Part shown: positions 39,525 through 48,405 of the stretch, one piece after another | Numbering within the stretch: position 1 is the first letter of the stretch | Layout of the letters: each line of letters begins with the position of its first letter | Source: Gallionellales bacterium GWA2_54_124 | Lineage (GTDB): Bacteria > Pseudomonadota > Gammaproteobacteria > Burkholderiales > Gallionellaceae | NCBI GenBank assembly: GCA_001801025.1 | Contig: MGWO01000002.1 | Location: 124,001 to 188,000, forward strand | Reading direction: 5' to 3' | Length of the DNA: 64,000 nt | The notes under the pieces: generated by a model | What the model saw: the letters and a program-made list of their open reading frames with translations, nothing else | What the model was told of the DNA's origin: nothing | The model's database searches: none | Made by a program: the position numbers and the translations under genes

Positions 39525-41738
39525 ATGAATCTCTCGGACGAGGCCGTCGCCGCGCTGGCCCGGGCGGTCAGGATAGACGCGCAAGAAATCGCTCGGCGCA
39601 AGGAGTTCCTGAAGTTCGACGAAACCGATGTCAGCTTGCTCACGGGGCTGCACGCGCGTCTGCAAAATGTGTCGCGGCACTTCGTGGACGACTTTTACGC
39701 CCACATGCTCAAGTTCGAGGAAACCCGTCGTTTCATTCCGGATGCTCTCTCCCTTGAGCGTCTGAAGCGAACCCAGATGTCATATTTTGACAGCCTGACT
39801 GCGGGCGACTACGGCTCCGAATACATTCTCCATCGCTTGCGGGTAGGCGTTGTTCATCAGCACATCGGGCTCGAACCCAAGTGGTACCTCGGCGCTTACA
39901 GCAAGTACCTGGCAGGATTGCTCCCTGAACTTTGGCAGCAGCTCGGGAAAGAACCAGAGGCTTTTGTCGCCACCTGCCAGGCTCTGATCAAGATCGTCAT
40001 GCTGGATATGGGGCTTGCCCTCGACACCTATATGCAGACTGACCGGGATACTATTCTTGGCCTCAAGCGCTACGCCGAGGATATCATTGCGAGCCTTCCT
40101 GCGGGGCTGATCGTGGTGAACGATACCCTCAAGGTGCGGAGTGTCAACCGTTCCTTCCGCGAGATGTTCGGACTGAAGAACGGAGAGGATGTTTCCGGGC
40201 GCGAACTCGAAGACATCCTGCCGCTACTCAATCTGCACCAACAGGCACAAACTGTCCTCACCAGCGGGATGGCCTTACGTGGCATTGACGCTGCGCTGGG
40301 CGAAAAATGGCTGCGCCTCACCATCACTGGAATCCGGCTTGCAGAAGAAGAAGAAGAAGAAGAAGAAGAAGATCTGCTGGTTATAGTGGAGGACATCACC
40401 AAGCTTAAAGCGCAGGCGGTTCATATTGAGCAACTCGCCTTTTATGATTCTCTAACCGGCCTGCCCAACCGTAGCCTGCTGCGGGATCGCGTGCAGCGTG
40501 TGCTGGCCCACAGCGCACGCCACAAGAACCATGGCGCAATCTTGTTTATTGATCTGGACAACTTCAAGGCACTTAACGATACAAAGGGTCACAACATCGG
40601 TGATCTGCTGCTGATTGAGGTCGCCAAACGTCTCCAGGATTGCGTGCGCAACAGTGATACGGTCGCCCGAATGGGTGGCGACGAGTTCGTCGTCGTTCTT
40701 GAGGAGCTGAACGAAGATACCCAGCAAGCGGTAGCACAAGCCCAGGATATTGGAGAGACGGTTCTTGCCTCCCTTAACCGGTCCTTCAATCTTCAGGGGT
40801 TTGAACACTACAGCTCCGCCAGTATTGGCATCAGTTTGTTCCGTGACAACGAGATCGGCATGGATGACGTGTTCAAGCACGCCGATACCGCAATGTATCA
40901 GGCTAAGACCTCTGGCCGCAACACCCTTCGTTTCTTCGATCCGGACATGCAGGCATCGCTCGAAGCCCGTGCTGTGCTTGAAACCGACTTGCGCCACGCA
41001 CTTTCCCTGCAGCAATTCAAACTTTTCTTCCAGATACAGATGAATGCCACTAATCAGCCCATCGGTGCCGAAGCATTGCTGCGTTGGCTGCATCCCAAAC
41101 GCGGCCTGGTCTCGCCGCTGGGCTTCATTTCCCTGGCGGAAGATACCGGGCTGATTCTGCCCATCGGACAATGGGTGTTGGAAACCGCTTGCGCCCAGAT
41201 CAAGGCATGGGAAGCAAACCCGTTGGCATGCGAACTGCAACTCGCCGTCAACGTGAGCGCGCGGCAATTCCACCAACCGGACTTCGTCGAACAAGTGCGT
41301 GCAGCCCTTAAAAAGACCGGCGCCGATCCGGCCCGACTCAAGATTGAACTGACCGAGAGCGTGGTGCTGAACAACATCAATGATGCTGTCATCAAGATGC
41401 GCGACCTCAAGGAGGTCGGCGTGCGTTTCTCCATGGACGACTTTGGCACAGGCTATTCATCACTATCTTACTTGACACAACTTCCGCTTGACCAACTGAA
41501 AATTGATCTGTCCTTCGTGCATAATATTGGCATAAAACCCACTGATGCAGTGATCGTGCAGACCATAATCAGTATGGGCAACAGTCTGGGAATGGAAGTG
41601 ATTGCGGAAGGAGTGGAAACCGAGGCGCAGCGTGATTTCCTCGAACGTAATGGCTGTCACGCATATCAGGGTTATTTGTTTAGCAAACCAGTGCCGATCG
41701 GAGAGTTTGAGGGATTGATTCGTCGAATGCCGAATTGA
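39525..41738 (+). CDS. Globin-coupled sensor PAS-GGDEF-EAL protein
   Basis: A 737-residue protein. Residues 1-170 are a sensor globin (RLQNVSRHFVDDFYAHML, VGVVHQHIGLEPKWYLGAY with proximal His near 110). A PAS domain follows (SLPAGLIVVND, 187-290), then GGDEF (LTGLPNRSLL, RMGGDEFVVVLEE) and EAL (GAEALLRWLHP, MDDFGTGYSSLSY, VIAEGVETEAQ). Both catalytic motifs are intact, so it could both make and break c-di-GMP in response to O2 or NO bound to haem. A nine-glutamate run in the PAS domain is encoded by (GAA)9. Confidence 0.92.
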   Translation: MNLSDEAVAALARAVRIDAQEIARRKEFLKFDETDVSLLTGLHARLQNVSRHFVDDFYAHMLKFEETRRFIPDALSLERLKRTQMSYFDSLTAGDYGSEYILHRLRVGVVHQHIGLEPKWYLGAYSKYLAGLLPELWQQLGKEPEAFVATCQALIKIVMLDMGLALDTYMQTDRDTILGLKRYAEDIIASLPAGLIVVNDTLKVRSVNRSFREMFGLKNGEDVSGRELEDILPLLNLHQQAQTVLTSGMALRGIDAALGEKWLRLTITGIRLAEEEEEEEEEDLLVIVEDITKLKAQAVHIEQLAFYDSLTGLPNRSLLRDRVQRVLAHSARHKNHGAILFIDLDNFKALNDTKGHNIGDLLLIEVAKRLQDCVRNSDTVARMGGDEFVVVLEELNEDTQQAVAQAQDIGETVLASLNRSFNLQGFEHYSSASIGISLFRDNEIGMDDVFKHADTAMYQAKTSGRNTLRFFDPDMQASLEARAVLETDLRHALSLQQFKLFFQIQMNATNQPIGAEALLRWLHPKRGLVSPLGFISLAEDTGLILPIGQWVLETACAQIKAWEANPLACELQLAVNVSARQFHQPDFVEQVRAALKKTGADPARLKIELTESVVLNNINDAVIKMRDLKEVGVRFSMDDFGTGYSSLSYLTQLPLDQLKIDLSFVHNIGIKPTDAVIVQTIISMGNSLGMEVIAEGVETEAQRDFLERNGCHAYQGYLFSKPVPIGEFEGLIRRMPN
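40344..40370. repeat. (GAA)9 trinucleotide repeat in the PAS domain
   Basis: Nine GAA codons for glutamate between RLA and DLLVIVEDIT. Expansions or losses keep the frame and would lengthen an acidic loop next to the PAS beta sheet. Confidence 0.85.
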
Positions 41739-41975
41739 TGGAACAACCGGTTTCATCGGTCTATAATTCTCGTTGTGCAACAGAAATACAAACTACACCG
41801 AATGACGGGTTTCTGGATGGATATATCGGCTCAGTTGATAAACGACATCCGTAGCTCTTAACCGGATTCCGTTAATTTCTGGGGAAGCTTTGCACGAGCA
41901 TAATGAAGATGGTTTTCATCAGAACACGCACTGTTGACCTGATGGTATGGCATACCAACTAGGCAAGGGGAAAAC

Positions 41976-42200
41976 ATGGACAAATTACTGGAAGGATTGG
42001 AACGCCCTGAGCGGATAGCAAACATCATCGCTCAACAACCCGAGTACATCAGGGATGACATCGCAAGGCTTGTGGTGGCAGAACAGAAGTCTGGATCGTT
42101 TGGTGACCTGATCAACCGTTCCGTCGGACTGACGGAGGCTCACAAGGCATATCAGGGTTCGAACGTGGTGTCGATGATGGGCAGGCAGTTTACGAAATAA
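41976..42200 (+). CDS. Small hypothetical protein
   Basis: A 74-residue protein (LEGLERPERIANIIAQQPEYI, VGLTEAHKAYQGSNVVSM). ATG 41976 has AAGGGGAAAAC upstream. Weakly HTH-like but not recognised. Confidence 0.5.
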   Translation: MDKLLEGLERPERIANIIAQQPEYIRDDIARLVVAEQKSGSFGDLINRSVGLTEAHKAYQGSNVVSMMGRQFTK

Positions 42201-42261
42201 TGATGATTATTTTTTTGAGTTTGGCTAATTTTGGTTGAAGTGCTTGGAGGAAGTCGCAGTC

Positions 42262-42633
42262 ATGTCTGGTCTGTGCGATCAAATAACGACGGAACGTGAG
42301 GCTCGACGCAAACGTGATCAGGAAATCGTCGCGGCTTGGGATGTGGGGCAATCCTATGCAGCCATTGGTCGTGCGTTTCAAATGTCGGGTGACAATGCCA
42401 AAGACAGAATAGAGCGATTTCATCAAAATAAACGGATGCACGAAAGCATTGACCCGTTCGTCAAGCTTACCCCGAGAACATTGCGCCTTCTCCGTGGAGA
42501 AGAGTTGACGACAGTAGAGAAAGTTGTCGAGGTTTATCGAAGAAATGAGCTTTTTAGTATCCGCAATTTCGGAACCAAAAGTTTGAGGGAGATCGAGACA
42601 TGGTTTCCTGTAAAACCAGCCAAGAGTCAGTAG
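42262..42633 (+). CDS. HTH protein with RNA polymerase alpha-CTD-like tail
   Basis: A 123-residue protein. Residues about 25-55 read EIVAAWDVGQSYAAIGRAFQMS, an HTH. Residues about 68-118 read LTPRTLRLLRGEELTTVEKV and NFGTKSLREIETWF, matching the helix-hairpin-helix fold of the RNA polymerase alpha C-terminal domain (LSVRSANCL..., NLGKKSLTEI). ATG 42262 has GGAGGAAG upstream with long spacing. It may tether to DNA UP elements or bind regulators (inference). Confidence 0.62.
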   Translation: MSGLCDQITTEREARRKRDQEIVAAWDVGQSYAAIGRAFQMSGDNAKDRIERFHQNKRMHESIDPFVKLTPRTLRLLRGEELTTVEKVVEVYRRNELFSIRNFGTKSLREIETWFPVKPAKSQ

Positions 42634-42641
42634 CACTCTTC

Positions 42642-42711
42642 TATAATAAACGATCGTTTAGTTTCTATTGCATTGAGGGCTAGTGCAAAGTAAAATTCAA
42701 CGATCGTTTAT
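42642..42711 (+). promoter_or_regulatory. hipBA-1 promoter with two palindromic operators
   Basis: TATAAT (42642-42647) runs into the perfect palindrome TAAACGATCGTTTA (42647-42660). A second copy of AACGATCGTT lies at 42699-42708, 52 bp on, just before hipB. This is the expected arrangement for HipB autoregulation. Confidence 0.75.
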
Positions 42712-42727
42712 CTTTATGGTGGTGGCT

Positions 42728-42964
42728 ATGGTACACAGGGAGGTTAGTATTTCTTCTGTCAGCGAGCTAGGGGATATCCTTCGGGCTGTTCGCAAGGAGT
42801 CTGGCCTGACTCAACGTGATGCTGCTGCGCTGTGCAATGTCAGTCTGCCATTTCTCAACGGCTTGGAGCAAGGAAAATCGACAGCCCAGATCGGGAAGGT
42901 TTTGTCCGTCTGTAGTCGCTTTGGCATTGATGTCAGGCTGAGGCTGCCGGGTGAAACGGCATGA
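42728..42964 (+). CDS. hipB: HipB-family antitoxin (Xre-type)
   Basis: A 78-residue Xre HTH protein (LGDILRAVRKESGLTQRDAAAL, VSLPFLNGLEQGKST). Start ATG 42728 has GGTGG at a good distance. ATG 42716 is possible. Its stop overlaps hipA by ATGA. The two palindromes upstream are its likely operators. Confidence 0.85.
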   Translation: MVHREVSISSVSELGDILRAVRKESGLTQRDAAALCNVSLPFLNGLEQGKSTAQIGKVLSVCSRFGIDVRLRLPGETA

Positions 42965-44319
42965 GTGCTTTAATCGTCTCGGCCAATGGGATACCGGTCG
43001 GAACCCTTGAAATCAAGCAAGGGAAGTGGAAATTTGGCTACTCGACCGAGTGGAAAGATTATGCACTTTCGCCCATTTTTCCGATTGCCACCCGAGCGTT
43101 CGAAGATACCGCGAATACCAAGATGGTCGAGTGGTTCTTCGAGAACCTGTTGCCTGAAGGTCGGCTGCGAGACCTGATCGCATCTCGGAACAGAATCGAT
43201 CCTCGCGATACGTGGGCGCTTCTGATTCGACATGGGCAGGACACAGCGGGCGCGCTTTCGCTGACACCAGAAGGGTTTGTGGCAGCGACAGAGGAAATTC
43301 TGATTCCACTTTCACAAGAGACGCTTCAGGAAAAAATTGAGGCTTCCAGGGCGCGCAATCTCCCTCTGATGGCCTCATGGGATGAAATCCGCATGTCCTT
43401 GGCAGGTGCTCAGGAAAAGCTGGGGCTGCGTATTGAAGCCGATGGCGCACTGTTCCTGCCTGAAGGTTCGGCACCCTCGACCCATATCGTCAAACCTGAG
43501 AATGCCAGCGCGGACTTCCCATATTGCCCAGCGAATGAATTTTTTTGCATGCGCCTGGCTCATGAGTTGAAAGTTTCAGTTCCAGCAGTCGGGTTACTGC
43601 ATCTTCCTGAACCACTTTATGTCATTGAGCGGTTTGACCGTGAGCCATTAGAAAAATGTGCCGAGAAAGGGGTGGGCAGGGCAGTCAGACGGATTCACCA
43701 GATAGACCTGTGCCAAACATTGGGTGTGCCACCGTCGAAAAAATATGAGAGTGAAGGTGGCTTGGGGCTGCATCACCTGTTCGACGTTCTCAGAGGCACC
43801 TTCATCGAGCGTCCAATCGTAGCGGCCAATGCCGTCGTTCATTGGATTGCCTTTAATTATTTAATCGGTAATCTGGATGCACACGCAAAAAATATTGCCT
43901 TCTTGATGCGTGGTCAAAAAGCGGCAGTAGCGCCGTTTTACGACATGCTTTGCGTGGAGGCGTATCTGCCAAGGCAGACGATGGCGATGTCTATCGCGGG
44001 AGAGAATAAGCCGGGGTGGGTGGAAGGGGTGCATTGGGATGCAATGGCCTATGAGGCTGGTGTCGCGCCTCGACTTATTCGTAGTGTCTTGTTGCGAATG
44101 AGTGCGGATTTACCGGAAGCGATCTCCAAGGTAATCGGTGATGAACGACTGACAAATGAGGAGCGAGTATTTTTGCGAGAAAAAGTGCTCACCGTTATTG
44201 ATGAGCGAAGAGGGTTCGTAGCTGATGCGCTCAAGTCTCGACCGTCTTCGATCAATGAATTATTGAACAGTCGGGAATTTGATCCGTCGGTACTGACGCG
44301 GTTGTCCAAGCTTTCGTGA
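42961..44319 (+). CDS. hipA: HipA-family kinase toxin
   Basis: A 452-residue Ser/Thr kinase-like toxin: MVEWFFENLLPEGRLR, LAGAQEKLGLRI (P-loop region), STHIVKPEN, NLIGN-type YLIGNLDAHAKNIAF (catalytic D and N) and APFYDMLCVEAY (metal-binding D). All core motifs are present. HipA kinases target tRNA synthetases such as GltX (family knowledge). Coupled to hipB by a 4-bp overlap. Confidence 0.92.
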   Translation: MSALIVSANGIPVGTLEIKQGKWKFGYSTEWKDYALSPIFPIATRAFEDTANTKMVEWFFENLLPEGRLRDLIASRNRIDPRDTWALLIRHGQDTAGALSLTPEGFVAATEEILIPLSQETLQEKIEASRARNLPLMASWDEIRMSLAGAQEKLGLRIEADGALFLPEGSAPSTHIVKPENASADFPYCPANEFFCMRLAHELKVSVPAVGLLHLPEPLYVIERFDREPLEKCAEKGVGRAVRRIHQIDLCQTLGVPPSKKYESEGGLGLHHLFDVLRGTFIERPIVAANAVVHWIAFNYLIGNLDAHAKNIAFLMRGQKAAVAPFYDMLCVEAYLPRQTMAMSIAGENKPGWVEGVHWDAMAYEAGVAPRLIRSVLLRMSADLPEAISKVIGDERLTNEERVFLREKVLTVIDERRGFVADALKSRPSSINELLNSREFDPSVLTRLSKLS

Positions 44320-44370
44320 TATGTAGTGAAGAGCCGGTTTTCGCGACCGGTGGCAAATATTGAGGAAAAA

Positions 44371-44907
44371 ATGATTGAGGCACCCATCAGCACTCCACCG
44401 CAAGCGTACATGGATATTATCGGTTCGCTGATAGACAAAGCGCGCGGCTTTCTGGAAGCTGGCGAAAAACTTCAAGCGCTCGCCTTCGTTGGTAATCTGA
44501 CCAGCAAGCAAGTCATCCCGGTGATGATTCAGTCGGGAAGCATCAAGGGTAAAGATCACTCTGCTCAGGGAGTCCAGTCAGCGGCGTTGGCATTGGATGC
44601 CGATTTTGTGTTCACCATCACGGAAGCATGGTCACTGCGGTCGGATAAAATACGGCAGATGAATGCGATTCTTGATAAATATGGAAGCATCGGTGCCTCG
44701 CCTTACGCGATAGACGTGTGCATGCTTACGTTGGAAACAAGGCGCGGTGTGTGGGTCGCGCAACCGCAAATCAAGCCCAAGGGCGTTTCCAAGAAGAAAC
44801 GGACAATTGGCGTGGTTGAATTCCGCTATTACATGGATGTTAAAGGCCGACTTTCGCATCTGCTGCCCAGGAAGGATGATGACGAGATGCCGACAATTTT
44901 ACATTGA
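44371..44907 (+). CDS. Hypothetical protein after hipBA
   Basis: A 178-residue protein starting at ATG 44371 (GAGGAAAAA). Contains LIDKARGFLEAGEKLQALAF and YAIDVCMLTLETRRGVWVAQ, and ends in a basic then acidic tail. Unknown family. It could be a third component of the hip operon, since it starts 51 bp after hipA. Confidence 0.5.
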   Translation: MIEAPISTPPQAYMDIIGSLIDKARGFLEAGEKLQALAFVGNLTSKQVIPVMIQSGSIKGKDHSAQGVQSAALALDADFVFTITEAWSLRSDKIRQMNAILDKYGSIGASPYAIDVCMLTLETRRGVWVAQPQIKPKGVSKKKRTIGVVEFRYYMDVKGRLSHLLPRKDDDEMPTILH

Positions 44908-45013
44908 TGGAAATTGATGCATAAAGCTGGATTGTGGGTATTTAAGCGGCAGCTAGCAGTGGAAGTATTCATTGATCAGAACGACTACTTTTTAATCACA
45001 TGATCGTATTGCC

Positions 45014-45556
45014 ATGAATTTTTCGGATGTCCTTAAAGCGCTGAATCAGGCCTCTGCCTTTGAGCTTTACCGTATGCGGGCTGCCATCGACAGGCTGCTG
45101 GATGAGCCGCGCTGGGTGCAGGCGATTCATGCCCGGTTGCAGATTGGGCTCGCCATTGAATATTTTGATTCTCAAGCCAATACCTTGCGTCGTGGAAAAG
45201 TTCTTGAACTTCGCCGAAAACAGGCTGTTATTCTGGATCAGAATGATGGGCGACGCTGGCTGATTGCTTATGCTGCCATCAATCTGGATGGCACGGATGT
45301 ACAAATTCGTGAACAACCGCGACAAGGTCTGGGTCGCAACGAGGTGGCCATCGGCGATGCGGTGGGTTTTGTTGATCGAAACCAGCAGCAACGCAGTGGC
45401 CGTATCATTCGTCTCAACGACAAGACGGTCACCTTGCTCTGCGGGCAGCAGCAATGGCGAGTGGCTTACGCCTATCTGCATCGCGTGATGGATACAGACA
45501 CGATTGAGCAGAATGTGCTTGAACTTGAATGTGTGATGACTTTCTCAGGAAATTAG
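45014..45556 (+). CDS. Hypothetical protein with an internal duplication
   Basis: A 180-residue protein. Residues about 43-92 and 113-160 are related: IGLAIEYFD..LRRGKVLELRRKQAVIL..WLIAYAAINL against IGDAVGFVD..QRSGRIIRLNDKTVTLL..WRVAYAYLHRV. Two small beta-barrel (Tudor/KOW-like) modules follow an N-terminal helix. Such folds bind RNA or peptides. Function unknown. Confidence 0.6.
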   Translation: MNFSDVLKALNQASAFELYRMRAAIDRLLDEPRWVQAIHARLQIGLAIEYFDSQANTLRRGKVLELRRKQAVILDQNDGRRWLIAYAAINLDGTDVQIREQPRQGLGRNEVAIGDAVGFVDRNQQQRSGRIIRLNDKTVTLLCGQQQWRVAYAYLHRVMDTDTIEQNVLELECVMTFSGN

Positions 45557-45591
45557 AATCCTTTCATCCATAAGGATTTCATATTTTATTC

Positions 45592-45637
45592 CTGCGCGAA
45601 TGAATAAATCTGCGCGATCTTGCGGATTTTCACGCAA
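45592..45637 (+). promoter_or_regulatory. hipBA-2 control region
   Basis: Direct repeat CTGCGCGA (45592-45599 and 45610-45617) followed by the inverted repeat TTGCG-N8-CGCAA (45620-45637). The inverted repeat resembles the spacing of the classic HipB operator. Start ATG 45682 is 45 bp on. Confidence 0.55.
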
Positions 45638-45681
45638 AACTCTCAAGATATGCAATAATCCTCATGAACAAGGGGATTGCA

Positions 45682-45945
45682 ATGAAGATACAACTCAATA
45701 GTGCATCTGATGTCGGCAAGATTGTCTGGGCTACCCGAAAGGCTCAAGGGCTTCGTCAGGACGACACGGCAGGCAGTATCGGTCTTAGTGAAAATTTTCT
45801 CGGCAAGGTCGAGAAAGGGAACGAGTCTGTGCAATGGGGTAAGCTTTTCCAAGCCATGAAAGGTTTGGGCATTCGCGTCTATCTTGATGTGCCGGACGGC
45901 ATCGCTCTGCAAATCAATGAGCAGAAGCAAAAGAATAAGCCATGA
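45682..45945 (+). CDS. hipB: Second HipB-like antitoxin
   Basis: An 87-residue Xre HTH protein (VGKIVWATRKAQGLRQDD, LSENFLGKVEKGNESVQWGKL). AAGGGGATTGCA precedes ATG 45682, making it better than ATG 45664. It ends in a basic tail (QKQKNKP) and overlaps hipA-2 by ATGA. Confidence 0.85.
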   Translation: MKIQLNSASDVGKIVWATRKAQGLRQDDTAGSIGLSENFLGKVEKGNESVQWGKLFQAMKGLGIRVYLDVPDGIALQINEQKQKNKP

Positions 45946-47252
45946 GCGAGCGCACATTGCTGGTTTCCCTCAATAACGGTCCGATCGGCACGTTGCGGGA
46001 CGAAAACGGGATATGGTCTTTCAAGTACGACAGCGCCTGGCTCAACGACCAACAACACTTCGGCTTGAGTCCATCCCTGCCGTTGCAACAAGCGCCGCTG
46101 CTGGATCTATCATCGAAGCGTCCCGTGCAATGGTATTTCGACAACCTCCTGCCCGAAGAGCATCAAAGAAGATTGCTGGCCGGCGATGCCCGCATCGATG
46201 CTGCGGATGCATTTGGGTTGCTGGGCTACTATGGTGCCGAGTCTGCCGGCTCGCTCACCCTGCTTGCGCCTGATGCTCAAAATCAAATGGAGGAAGCACT
46301 GCTCCCCTTGTCGGATGTCGAGCTTAACGAACGGATACTTGCACTACCCCGAGTACCACTCACGCATGGTGCAAAAAAGCGCATGTCGCTGGCGGGGGCG
46401 CAACACAAGTTGGCCGTCGTATTGCAGGATGGGGCGCTTTTCGAGCCTGCAGGTGCGACACCCTCGACGCATATTATCAAGCCTGATCACCCGGATGCCG
46501 ACTATCCACATTCTGCTGTCAATGAGTGGTTCGTGATGCGGTTGGCCAAGCGAGCCGGGTTGAACGTTCCTGATGTTCATCGCCGCTATGTTCCTGCGCC
46601 CGTGTATATCATCGACCGTTTCGACCGCGTTCGAGATGAGCATGGCTGGCAACGCCGGCATGTCATCGATGCCTGCCAGTTGCTGGGGCTTGATCGCAGC
46701 TTCAAATACAGCCAGGGTAGTATGGCCAGCCTGGCGGCCTTGGCAGACCAATGTCGAGGCAATATTGCTGCGCGTACCCGGCTTTTCAGCTGGCTGGTGT
46801 TCAACGTACTGGTCGGTAATACTGATGCGCACCTGAAGAACCTGAGCTTTCTGGTAAGTGAAGAGGGTGTCGAACTGGCTCCACACTACGACATCCTGAG
46901 CACGGCCTGCTATGAGACACTGGCCTACGACAAGAAAAGCTGGCCAAACCTGACAGAGATGGCGTGGCCCATATTGGGCAAGCAGTTCATCGCAGACGTC
47001 GACCGGGCGCTGCTCATCGAAGCTGCTGATGCCCTCAACATCAGGAAGGCAACTGCAGAGCGTCTGTTGGATAACCTGTGCAATCACATCATGGGCAAGG
47101 GGGAAGAAATCTATGAGGAATTCGAGGCAGAGAACGCATCCCTCAAGCAGCGCGCTGACCTTGCACCCATTCTCGCGGGAGAATCTCGTTGTTTACAGAC
47201 GATTATCCACGTTGTGATCAAGGAGGTCGCGGCGAAACTGAAGCAAAGGTAA
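45942..47252 (+). CDS. hipA: Second HipA-family kinase toxin
   Basis: A 436-residue HipA: VQWYFDNLLPEEHQRRLL, LAGAQHKLAVVL, STHIIKPDH, NVLVGNTDAHLKNLSF and APHYDILSTACY. Catalytic motifs complete. It differs from the first HipA throughout (for example its Walker-like and C-terminal regions), so the two pairs are separate acquisitions rather than a recent tandem duplication. Confidence 0.92.
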   Translation: MSERTLLVSLNNGPIGTLRDENGIWSFKYDSAWLNDQQHFGLSPSLPLQQAPLLDLSSKRPVQWYFDNLLPEEHQRRLLAGDARIDAADAFGLLGYYGAESAGSLTLLAPDAQNQMEEALLPLSDVELNERILALPRVPLTHGAKKRMSLAGAQHKLAVVLQDGALFEPAGATPSTHIIKPDHPDADYPHSAVNEWFVMRLAKRAGLNVPDVHRRYVPAPVYIIDRFDRVRDEHGWQRRHVIDACQLLGLDRSFKYSQGSMASLAALADQCRGNIAARTRLFSWLVFNVLVGNTDAHLKNLSFLVSEEGVELAPHYDILSTACYETLAYDKKSWPNLTEMAWPILGKQFIADVDRALLIEAADALNIRKATAERLLDNLCNHIMGKGEEIYEEFEAENASLKQRADLAPILAGESRCLQTIIHVVIKEVAAKLKQR

Positions 47253-47277
47253 GGATTATTTGAATATCACTGGTTTT

Positions 47278-47299
47278 ATAGTATCGCATGAGATACTAT
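47278..47299. promoter_or_regulatory. Probable HicB operator
   Basis: ATAGTATC-GCATGA-GATACTAT, a perfect 8-bp inverted repeat. It overlaps the possible ATG at 47288, so translation more likely starts at ATG 47306. Confidence 0.65.
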
Positions 47300-47305
47300 C
47301 TAAGC

Positions 47306-47551
47306 ATGAATAAGCGAACAAAAATTCTTGAAGCGATGCGTAACAATCCTCGTGACTGGCGGATTGAAGAATTGCTATCAGTTGCCGCCCAATTTGGACT
47401 TGAATGTCGAAATCACGGTGGTAGTCACCACGTATTTAGCCATCCGGGTGTTGAGAATGATGTGTCGGTGCCAGCCCATAGGCCTATCAAACCTGTTTAT
47501 ATCTGACAATTTTTGAATTTGGTAGATAGTGTTAAGGAGTTGCAATCATGA
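47306..47551 (+). pseudogene. hicA: HicA toxin gene interrupted by an early stop
   Basis: The frame from ATG 47306 encodes a HicA fold (KILEAMRNNPRDWRIEELL, HGGSHHVFSHPGVENDVSVPAH with the catalytic His). It stops at TGA 47504-47506 right after RPIKPVYI. The frame then continues QFLNLVDSVKELQS to a TGA (47549-47551) that overlaps the hicB ATG. Canonical HicA proteins continue there (PVYI then a helix), so one C-to-T or similar change has removed the last 14 residues. Confidence 0.7.
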
Positions 47552-47961
47552 ATAAAACCTCAATTAAGAATATTGCTAAGGTGGTTCCAAAATTTCCGTT
47601 CGAAAAATACGCTCATATTGTCTGCCCATTGCCTGCTGAGGAAGGTGGTGGGTATCTGATTACCTTTCCTGACTTGCCGGGTTGTATGTCGGATGGTGAA
47701 ACAGAGGTAGAGGCAGTTTCCAATGGTCGTGATGCTTTTGGATCCTGGGTCTCTGCTCGTATAGATGCAGGCAAAGCAATACCGGAGCCAGCATATCGCC
47801 CAGACACCTTGCCGACGGCTTCAGGTCGCTTTGTTGCTCGATTACCCAAAACGATCCATTCCAAGCTTGCGGAACGGGCAAAAGCGGAGGGTGTTAGTCT
47901 CAATTCACTCGTGCTGGCTTTTATCGCTGAGGGGCTGGGCCGTAGAGATGCTCATATGTAA
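47548..47961 (+). CDS. hicB: HicB antitoxin
   Basis: A 137-residue HicB: GGGYLITFPDLPGCMSDGET (degenerate RNase H fold) and a C-terminal ribbon-helix-helix (GRFVARLPKTIHSKLAERA, GVSLNSLVLAFIAEGL) for DNA binding. ATG overlaps the last TGA of the interrupted hicA frame. AAGGAG lies upstream. Confidence 0.9.
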   Translation: MNKTSIKNIAKVVPKFPFEKYAHIVCPLPAEEGGGYLITFPDLPGCMSDGETEVEAVSNGRDAFGSWVSARIDAGKAIPEPAYRPDTLPTASGRFVARLPKTIHSKLAERAKAEGVSLNSLVLAFIAEGLGRRDAHM

Positions 47962-48110
47962 ATGGGCCATGGTATTTTTCATGGTATCGAAATATAAAAA
48001 TAAAAAATTCATTTAATTTTCAATGTTGTTCTTGGCTCATTGATTATTGAGTGGGAATGATTTAGCTGCTGGTAGCCTCTGTCCGTACCGAGCAAGAAAA
48101 TATCATTAGG

Positions 48111-48133
48111 CCCCGCAATTGCGGGGTTTTTTT
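48111..48133 (+). terminator. Intrinsic terminator after hicB
   Basis: CCCCGC-AATT-GCGGGG with T7. It is 150 bp after hicB. The rest of the 444-bp gap (47962-48405) shows no gene. Confidence 0.85.
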
Positions 48134-48405
48134 GGCTGGTATTGTCGAGGCTCGGCAGTCAGTGGCGTCATCGTTTCGGCGCGGCAAATCGGGTTGCGAG
48201 CCCCCTTTTTTGTCGAGCCGTTAGTATCGATGATTAACGGGGGAGGCTCTGATATTTCACTTATGATCTTTTCGTAGGTGGTGGTCAGCGCGTTACAGTC
48301 TTGAAAAAGTGAGAGGTAAGCTATTCCTGTCCGCGTGGTTTAGGCATAAACTATGCGGGCTGCTTGTGTCAGTGGTTTTGCACTTAAACTAATTTTGTGT
48401 TTTTT

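Noticed and set aside
40452..41294. A 280-codon minus-strand frame inside the GGDEF-EAL gene
   Set aside because: It lies opposite a clear signalling protein whose motifs fix the coding strand.
46344..47087. A 247-codon minus-strand frame inside the second hipA
   Set aside because: Shadow of a well-supported HipA frame, with no ribosome site.
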